64,000 nt of DNA from Forficula auricularia (taxonomy: Eukaryota > Arthropoda > Insecta > Dermaptera > Forficulidae), in contig JALMQS010000030.1 in assembly GCA_024734495.1 (NCBI GenBank), positions 12,626,378 through 12,690,377 on the forward strand. Reading direction: 5' to 3'. The translations under genes and the position numbers were made by a program. Below, one piece after another: positions 56,653 to 64,000 of the stretch (its first letter is position 1; each line of letters opens with the position of its first letter). A model generated the notes under the pieces. That model did not search any database and was not told the origin of the DNA. It worked only from the letters and a program-made list of their open reading frames with translations.

Positions 56653-57482
56653 AGGGTGGAACGAAAATGTTCTTTTTTTCAATTTTTTTTTTTATATTTG
56701 AATATTGGCCAAAATTTGCATTTTAGGTTCATAAAGAAAGGACAAAAATTTAGTTGTCATATTTCAATATCTTAAAGTGCCTCAAAGAGCTTTAATTTTG
56801 TTAAAAATTCGAAAATTTTGAAACAATTATTTTTTCGAAAAATGTTTTGAATGTTTTCCTCTGCATATATTTGTACACAATTGGTAGTTGTAAGTTGCAA
56901 GTCAAGAAAATGATATAAAAATTATTTATATTACAAAATAGTAACTTATTGGAAAATTATTCGAAATATATTAGCCTAGATTAATTCGCAGCAAATCTCA
57001 GATAATGCTGCCGACAGGGAGCGCTGATGCCGTCGGTATATTTGATATTTGAGGCAAATTTGAAGAATGAGCGCCGCCCGCCAGGACACCAGCTTCGAGA
57101 GCCGAGCTTCGAGGGCGTGCCGAAGGCACGCACGAAAAGCTCGTTATTCGAAATAATAGTACAAAATTGCACTTTTATCAAATTGTATCGTTCTTGTGGC
57201 ACCTCAAGACATGCTATAATCACAGTCTCAAAAATTGTTATGCCTTTTTTTTACATCAATTAACATTTATTTTGTGGTATTACAATAGCAATTTATTGCT
57301 TTTATATAGAAAAAAAGAACCTAACCAAATCTGTTAATTTATGTCACTTGATCGTTCTTGCGGCACCTCAAGACATGCTCCAATCACTTTTTTATTTTGT
57401 TTTCGTCTTTTCTACTACTAAAAGAAACTTTTCCACTCTATTACAAATAAAAAATAAAAATTTGTATTTTTCGTTCCACCCT
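56653..57482. mobile_element. DNA transposon with AGGGTGGAACGAAAA ends
   Basis: Left AGGGTGGAACGAAAA and right TTTTCGTTCCACCCT are inverted; TA may flank both. Inside, ATCGTTCTTG(T/C)GGCACCTCAA with GACATGCT occurs twice as direct copies (57187 and 57350). A minus-strand frame (57223-56981) includes IACLEVPQERYNLIKVQ, of unknown origin. Non-autonomous. Confidence 0.7.
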
Positions 57483-57540
57483 AGCCTACATCTATTCAAA
57501 CCCATGGGAAATAACAGATACTTAGAATATTTATATTTAA

Positions 57541-57582
57541 AAAGACTGATGATAAAGGTCAATCTTCGAAATTATAGTTTCT
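57541..57582 (+). ncRNA. Hammerhead-like motif, decayed
   Basis: AGA, CTGATGA, T, AAAGGT...TCTTC, GAAAT, TATAGTTTCT. Helix II has lost a pair and the cut site is GTT; probably inactive. Confidence 0.35.
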
Positions 57583-60412
57583 AGCAAATAAACTATATAT
57601 ATATATATATATATATTCGGATTATCTTTACAAAACATATTTCAATTTCTTTATAGTAATTTCGATTTGATAAATTAAATATAAATATTACGTAATTCGT
57701 ATTATTTAAGATTAATGCTGCTTTTAGGATTTCTTAGCGAAATTGGTAATAAAACAAACTTTATGGGCAGATCTCGTTATCCTTTTATTTCGCATCTCTG
57801 TTGCTTCTAAACTATTAAAACGAAATTGGGAATGTAGTTAAAGTGTGACGAGCCGCAGATATTTCAATCGTCAAATTAAAAAATAAAAATTGAGGCTCTT
57901 CAGCAAAAAAGTGTAATTTCGTGCACACTTCGAGGGTTGTACTTAAATAGTTATTTTAAAATCTAATAATCATGTGATTATATATTTTTTATTTCGACGC
58001 TCCTTTTAAATTAGATTTGAAAATAAGTTCGAAATGAAAGTGTTTACAAGCATTTCAAAACTCTAACATCGCGACTATGGCAAATAGTAGAATTTACGAA
58101 TTCTTGGGCTTTTACAGTAACATATAAATCAATAAATGTACTGATTAAAATTTGCAAGATATCTTGTTAAATTGCTGTTTTAGCTTATACATATTAGTAA
58201 AATTATCAGGAGCTGATTTGAGTGACATTTCGAGTGCGCCTGAATTTAGGCAATCCATTCGACGGGAAAGAATGGAAGCTGCGTAAAAGCTAGGCGAGTT
58301 TAGTTTTCCATGCTATCCTCGCAGAAACAAAAGAAATAAGAAAATGTCTTCGCAGGCTTATCCATTTGGTCCAAATATATGACTTCTTCGACTATTTTTT
58401 TATCTTAAAGCTTTCAGTGTCGGTTGATTATTATTATATTTTTGTGTTTAAACTTTCAAACCAAATCATATAAAAAACAGAACTCTCATGGTTACCCCTC
58501 TTTCTGTAAAGATTTTTCTAACTTCTAAACTATCCAACTAGCAGGCCGCATGTGTCCCAGCCCGGCAGTGAATGCGGCCCGACACAAAATCATAAACTTT
58601 CTTAAAACATTTAGATTTGTAAGTACTTATTGAAAAACGTAGCTCTTAGTTGTTGATCCAACCCTAAAAAATAATAATTTAAGAAAAGGGAAAAAATAAT
58701 TTAATTGACTAAGAAGGCTTTCTTCAAATTTCAGAGATTAGGTTATTACCGGTAGCGAAAGGATTGACTAGAATTGCAAACTGTCCCGGGAGAGCTGAAG
58801 CGTTCCGTTTTTATGGCCCTGGAAGAAACATCCTTCTCCTTTGTCCCTGCGGGAGGTTGTCATTATATAAAAAAAGCTAATAATATATTGATATGATTAC
58901 TAAAGTACTAGTTTAAAAAACTATTATGAAGTCATTGGACTCAAATTCAAATTAACTATTTATTTATCAATATCAATAGTATATTTTTAAATTAAAATTG
59001 TACTTTGAGAAATAAATTTGTTTAATTTATTTTAAAAGTCTCTGGAAGAATTCTTAACATTGGAAAGGTTAATAGTGAGGTGTCTATAAAAAAATAATTA
59101 AAAAAAATGTAACAAAAAACGACACAAGATGGTTTCATAATATATAGTATATATATATGCTTCTCACAGAATTTGCCGTAGAATTAATAGAGTATAGGTG
59201 TTATTTTATCATTTCCATTATTGATCCCACAAAACCCCCCAAACCCCTTTTGGGGTTAAATATCAAAATATTCTATAGATCATATTTTGAGTTAGAAGAC
59301 ATCTGGTCCAAATACAAAATTTCATAAGAATATTTCCAGCCGTTTTTATGCCCACTAGACACAAAAGAGCCCGGAAAACAGACAAACAGACGAGCAGGAA
59401 TTTTATTGAAGGTGTTTTCTTTGATAACTTTGCTTGAAACGTGTGCATACAAAATTTGAGGCGATTTGGAGCAATGTACAGAAAAAACCTTAATTTTATA
59501 CATATATATACGGTAGATAAAGGCATACGGTATACAGATTGTATAAATAGCCATCTATACTCTATGTGCCGAGAAAAGCAGAACCGAAGTCATTTTGACA
59601 AGCTTTCAGCAGAGGACAAGTGCCTCCGGAATGAAATAGGTACAGCGACTATATTATTACGAGCAGTACCCGGCGTGCTTAAGGCCCTCCGGGCTGAAGG
59701 CCCTGGCGGGCAGCGTCTCGAGATGTGATTATTAGCTATCCGTAATTATATGATTTGAAAAAAATATTTTTTTGAATAAGAATATTGATCAAAGAAAGAT
59801 GAAAAAATATCAGTAAATGCTTTATATATACTTTATTAGAGCATGCAACCATTTCCCTCGAAGTTCACGATCGGTTGGAAACCTATTTTAAAATTTCAAA
59901 TGAGCCGCGCAGTAATAAATTAAGAATTAATCTCATTATCCCATGTAATCATCCCATTAAAACTTATATTATAAATTAAATTTCGCGGTGTGAATTATTT
60001 CCAAAAAATTAAATATATATTAATATATAATATATTTAAAATTAATAAATTTGTCTACTAAAATTTCAAATGAGACACGTCGTAAATCTAATATTCTAAG
60101 CTATATAGAGGTATATATTAATATATAGAGATATTATAGATATATAATATAGAGAATAGAGATGTTTTATTTGTAAAATTTGACAATATAACAACTGTCA
60201 TTGAATATTATTTGCTTTTTCTCCCACATGTTCTCCTTGCTGCGCCACGGGTACTGTCTAACAATGGCTTTTATATATATAGATGTATACTAAAGCAGTG
60301 TGGCTATTGAGGAAAAAGACGCCATTTTTATCATATTTTCAATTTGGATACATAGAGTCATAAAGAACTAGTAATCTTTAGGGTTTTTTTTTTTTTAAAT
60401 TTGGCAGATTAT
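57583..60412. other. No gene seen; scattered repeat remnants
   Basis: (AT)n at 57594-57614. 58548-58600 (GGCCGCATGTGTCCCAG, AATGCGGCCCGACAC) resembles hAT-type text. 59230-59516 on the minus strand is a Helitron-like 5' fragment (AAAACGGCTGGAAATATTC). 59670-59720 repeats the GC-rich hairpin of 9488. A frame at 59441-59728 is not supported. Confidence 0.45.
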
Positions 60413-60414
60413 TA

Positions 60415-60900
60415 CAGTGGGTGGCCAAATTATTATACTCATTTGGAAAATTATATCTTTCATTCTATTAAACTCATAATATCGTTTCAATTGTTTTCTT
60501 TATAGGTTTATTAGCTTAGGACAATACAAATTCATTAATTCAGACTTTTTTAAGCACAATGAACAACTATTATTATTATTTTAAGGGAGACAGGCAAATT
60601 CTAGAGTTTTATTATTGCTGTATTTGATTGTAGTTGGGATAAACGAAGATTAGCTTATTGTTAGTCCAACTTTCGAAATAATGGGTCAAGTAAAAGTTCT
60701 CTTGAATGAAAGTGCGTAGGTAATTGGGTCTATCTCAATTTCCATTGTAAACTGCGGCCAGCTCTTTAATCGATTGGTTAAATTGCAAATAAGACATATT
60801 TGAATTGTCTGGTCATCCTTGGAAAACACTTGTTGATTCACCACCGCTTGACGAACGACATTTTAATATCTCACTCGCATCAATAGCATTTATTAGGAAT
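60415..60900 (+). pseudogene. Possible Tc1-like transposon remnant
   Basis: CAGTGGGTGGCCAAATTATT after TA looks like a Tc1-type terminal repeat. Further on, ATGGGTCAAGTAAAAGTTCT could be the transposase start, and PPLDERHFNISLA resembles the linker before the second helix-turn-helix. Many stops; the catalytic part and right end were not found. Confidence 0.35.
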
Positions 60901-61024
60901 ATTATGAATATTTTGTAATGGTTATTATTACTAGACGGTATCCTTGACGATCAAGGCCCTCAAGGCGGCCCTCAGAATTAAATTCACTCAATAAGGTCGA
61001 TCAAGTGCGAGTCGGACTCGAAAA

Positions 61025-61989
61025 TCTATATATTATATAAAATTAAGGTTTTGTCTGTACATTGCTCCAAATCACGCCAAATTTTGGTTGCACACGTTTC
61101 AACCAAAGTTATGAACGAAAACACCCTCAACAAAATTCCTGTCTATATGTCTGTCTGTATGTTTCCGTGGGTTCCGCGAAAAGTTGCTCACGATTCACGT
61201 AAAAACGGCTGAAGGGATTATTATGAAATTTCATATTTACATCAGATGTCTTCTAACTTACGTTTTTAGCTATATAACGTTTTGATATTTTGACCCCAGA
61301 AGGGGGTTTGGGGGGGAGGGGCGCACGAATGAAAATTATCAAATAACTTCTAAACTATTAACCTTACGGCAAATTTTATGATAAACAAGGTTGTAGGGGA
61401 TGTGATTTCTGACAACTTTTGCTTAAAAAAATTTCCCCAAAAACCCACTCAAAAAAAGGGGGGAGGGTTAAAAATGTAAATTCATGCCCTTGGAGCAACC
61501 AAATTTTGTATACATAATCTCTGGGCCTATAGAGAGCTAGAAATGGAAAAACTAACAACCCAAAATGGAGGGGGGGTCAAAAAATGAAAATTCTTTCTCT
61601 TGGACCAAACTCAACCAAATTTTGTATACATAATCTGTGGCCCACTAGAAGGCTAGAAATTCAAAAACTGGGTGGGTGCGAGGGTGGAATGGAGTGGGCA
61701 TGGGTTAGTGTATGGGGTGCGCTGGGTGGAAGTTTCGGGGGTGGGGGGCGTGGGTTAGGGTGCGGATAGAGTTGGGGTGGTGGTGTAGGGCGGGAGGGGG
61801 CATGGTATGGGGGGCTGGGTGATTTTCGGGGGTGAGGGGGTTCGTGGGGGGGCGTGGCTTAGGGTGCGGATGGAGTTGGGGTGGTGGTGTAGGGTGGGGA
61901 GGGGGCATGGTCCAGGGGGCTGGGTGATTTTCGTGTGTGGGGGGGGTTTGTGGGGGGGGGGGGGTCTAGGGGGCGTGCCTTGCAGCTAG
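61025..61989 (+). mobile_element. Helitron-like element, near-complete non-autonomous copy
   Basis: Starts TCTATATATTATATAAAATT after A and ends CTAG (61986-61989) before T, matching Helitron insertion between A and T. Text shared with 20432-20976 and 59230-59516 runs through GTTTTGTCTGTACATTGCTC, AAAACGGCTGAAGGG and AACTTCTAAACTATTAACC. Then come three passages built on CCAAATTTTGTATACATAAT and a G-rich minisatellite. The usual 3' hairpin is not clear in this copy (GGCGTGCCTTGC is weak), so the 3' end is less certain than the 5' end. No Rep/helicase gene. Confidence 0.7.
61670..61975 (+). repeat. G-rich minisatellite, ~105-bp period
   Basis: Two long units share TTAGGGTGCGGAT(A/G)GAGTTGG, GGTGGTGGTGTAGGG and GGGGGCTGGGTGATTTTCG, starting near 61749 and 61853, with partial units around them. 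The strand bias is extreme: almost no C. Many GGG or longer runs could form G-quadruplexes. C-rich or G-rich equivalents: 17935-18005, 21355-21475, 22563-22690, 29085-29210. Confidence 0.85.
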
Positions 61990-62204
61990 TCTTTTATAAA
62001 AAAACAAACTTCGATCATTTATTATAATATCAAACGTATCGGGAGAATTTCTCCCTTTATCACTAGAATTCAATTATATTTCAAAAACCCTCAACGAACT
62101 TTATTTTAGGTGTGCTTAAATTTAAAATCACTAGAGCTCGAAATTTTAAAAATGAAGATTTAAATATTTGTCTAAAATATTACAGCTTACATAAATATCA
62201 GAGG
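61990..62204. other. Spacer with repeat text
   Basis: AT-rich with CGTATCGGGAGAATTTCTCC (62036), akin to hairpins near 42005 and 42120. Confidence 0.4.
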
Positions 62205-62290
62205 AGTTCATCTCAGAGAGTAACCAAATGGCCCGGATTGCTAATTTTGGCACTCAGTTTCGATTCCCATCGGGATGATCACAACCCTTT
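62205..62290 (+). repeat. tRNA-like repeat
   Basis: GTAACCAAATGGCCCGG and AGTTTCGATTCCCATCGGG have the spacing of a tRNA D arm and T arm, with a box B-like core. Opposing GGAGTTCA start and ending resemble the 51455 family. Not a functional tRNA. Confidence 0.4.
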
Positions 62291-62649
62291 TAAAAAATAT
62301 CCATTCCATCTTGGGTCTATTAAGACAACCTCTCAATTTCCTTAGATATTTAGAGTTTATTACTATCAATAATTTGAATATATCGATGCCTATAATATTG
62401 ATAATGATTAACAGATTGTCATTCTCATTCCTATATTACCTAACAATATTTAATGAGATCTTTAGAGGGATATTTTCACACTAAATGATAAAGAATATTT
62501 TTTTGTGTTATTTTCGACCACAGAAAAATTCAATCTCCCCCAAAATGATAATTTGTTTCTGAATTCAAAAACCCACGATAACTTAAGATTGAAAGGTCAT
62601 TCGAGTTCTTGGCCCATCTTAAAATTGCTATCACCCTTCTCTGTGCTAT

Positions 62650-62815
62650 AGATACAAGTATGTTTATTGATCTGATGAAGTAAAATCAATAATTTCCCCT
62701 ATCGAACAAACATTTTCTACAATTCGTTTATCCCTATGACTTCTAGAGCCTGGAACCCGTTTTTTGCTTAGATCTTTCCCGCATCTACAGGTACCTTCGC
62801 ATTTGACTCAATCCC
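62650..62815 (+). pseudogene. LINE ORF2 C-terminal scrap
   Basis: ATGACTTCTAGAGCCTGGAA gives MTSRAWN, then IFPAST after a stop, equivalent to MTSRDWNSLPATIFPSTYN of the copy at 12939-13178. The flanks are not alignable by eye. Confidence 0.55.
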
Positions 62816-63837
62816 TAAAATTTATTTCTCTTGTTCTTTTTTCACAATACAGAGGTCAATATTGGCCAATGGGAATTGAATTTTCTGAATGTGACATCTT
62901 CTTGAATCATTTTTTATATAATAACGTGGTTAAAGTTCGTTTTAATGGCAAAATGTCTGTATTCCCAAAATGAAGAACTGATTCGATGGATAAATTTTTT
63001 AAGTAAAGAGCTTCCGAGAAGAGTAGAAAATCAGTCAAATAAAGAATTGTTTTATAGAAAGTTACCGAAATTTGGCAGAACATTTTCAAAATAATAATTA
63101 ACATTTTTTTTCAAGCTTGAGGTTTTCAGATTATAAAAAATTTGTTAATTCACTGAAATTTTATAAAAACAGAGTTTTGAAAAAGTTTTCATTTGTATTT
63201 ACAGTACTAATTGTTAGATGTAATGTTTAGAAAACAAAACAAAAAACTATTTATGGATTGAACGTAAAAGAATTTCTATCCTCTAAGTTCATGAATATCA
63301 AATGAAGAATGTTTAACAAGAATGGATTTAAATTAGTATGTAAATAGAAATATGTAATCGGTTGGACATATGCTTAGATTAAATGTGGACACGAACAAGC
63401 AATTAGAGAAATAGAAACTTGTGCATATTTCTGAAAGGGAGCTAATTAGAATTCGGAAACAAGATAATTATAGATATGTTAGATGTAAAAATAAATCACT
63501 AAATATAGTTCAAAATTAAGTCAAGGGTTGTTTTTTCACATATTTTTTATGGGTTAAAATTGATTATATAATATGGCGTATATTTATAATTTTATTTTAT
63601 CCTCGACAAAAACAACTTATTTTATAAAAACTCAAATTATAATAGTAATGCACACCGAGCGAAGTCCTCTAGGATGTCGGAGTAATGAATTGGCTTAAAG
63701 AAATTCATGTTTTTTAGCTTAGGTATTCGTGTTTATAAAAGATTGAAACCTGGGGGGAAATTATTTTGGGGAGGGAATTTTTTTCTGTGTGTGTTTTAGA
63801 TCTAGCATCTACGATAACTTGAGTAAAATTGTAGAAA
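62816..63837. other. No gene seen
   Basis: AT-rich, no coding signal. Confidence 0.5.
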
Positions 63838-64000
63838 GTTAAAGCTACTTGTGGATGCGAGTCTTGAAAGATTGGACGTTATATGTCGCTAGAAAAAGGG
63901 TATACGTGAATAGAGTTCTAGTCTCTAGAAATCATAGGGATAAACGAGCTGATGTGCATGTGTTCTTTTTTTTGTTTTGCTGTTAATCGGATCGCGACAG
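63838..64000 (-). mobile_element. LINE 3' region, copy 3, cut by window edge
   Basis: TGTGGATGCGAGTCTTGAAA, TATATGTCGCTAGAAAAAGG and TTCTAGTCTCTAGAAATCAT align with 55223-55360 (AGCGAGTCTTGATCAG and so on). More diverged than the other copies; it continues beyond 64000 and its 3' UTR is missing. Confidence 0.75.

Noticed and set aside
59441..59728. Possible exon NRSHFDKLSAEDKCLRNEI with GAAATAG|GTACAGC donor
   Set aside because: Embedded between a Helitron-like fragment and a GC-rich repeat, no acceptor, and partial resemblance to family K words.
61705..61989. Pro/His-rich or Gly-rich frames
   Set aside because: Both strands are open only because of the G-rich minisatellite.
1..64000. CRISPR arrays, bacterial operons or rRNA
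   Set aside because: The repeats are dispersed or palindromic without spacer regularity, and gene structure is eukaryotic; no rRNA text recognised.

Overview
This window looks like one piece of a repeat-dominated, AT-rich arthropod genome, most likely an insect or other hexapod; the species cannot be named from the sequence. Reasons: one exon on the minus strand (33524-33673) encodes the end of an immunoglobulin domain typical of the arthropod dpr-interacting proteins (DIPs). The mobile elements are common arthropod types: a Jockey/CR1-like LINE, a Ty3/gypsy integrase, Tigger/pogo, hAT and Helitron-like elements, and TA-flanked MITEs. There are no bacterial operons. An exact 100-N run marks an assembly gap at 2069-2168.

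Probable genes are few. On the minus strand the DIP-like exon has consensus splice sites, and about 7.8 kb downstream there is a candidate terminal coding exon (25669-25741) with an acceptor, a stop codon and a nearby AATAAA. They may or may not be one gene. On the plus strand a weaker candidate terminal exon lies at 47917-48207. Nothing else in the 64 kb is convincingly host coding.

Layout. 1-9 kb: a 0.65 kb repeat with a perfect hairpin (its inverted twin is at 44.0-44.65 kb), a tRNA-headed SINE, a decayed LINE reverse transcriptase and a 1.46 kb long-TIR transposon with a DUF4817-like remnant. 10-17.5 kb: a Ty3/gypsy integrase with part of its 3' LTR, a LINE 3' end, a 120-bp tandem array that flips orientation, and MITEs. 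17.9-24.4 kb: Helitron-like ends, an internally deleted Tigger element, a 1.9 kb inverted repeat, and a hAT element carrying a nested MITE. 25-36 kb: the minus-strand gene region with a degenerate tandem array and several palindromes. 36-47 kb: a 3.2 kb interrupted inverted repeat, a foldback MITE family and the twin of the first repeat. 47-64 kb: a candidate exon, a hAT MITE, further LINE fragments, MITEs, a near-complete Helitron-like element with a G-rich minisatellite, and another LINE 3' end cut by the window edge.

Three themes stand out. (1) About a dozen short motifs with a hammerhead-ribozyme-like core (CTGANGA, a hairpin, then GAAAC) occur in several repeat families. Helix I pairing is kept while its bases change, and the motif often sits in both arms of an inverted repeat. 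(2) More than twenty head-to-head inverted repeats are present, some kilobases long, so palindromic organisation is the dominant structure. (3) The SINE near 2.3 kb shares its last 85 bp or so with the 3' end of the LINE family in the same window, as expected of a LINE-mobilised SINE.
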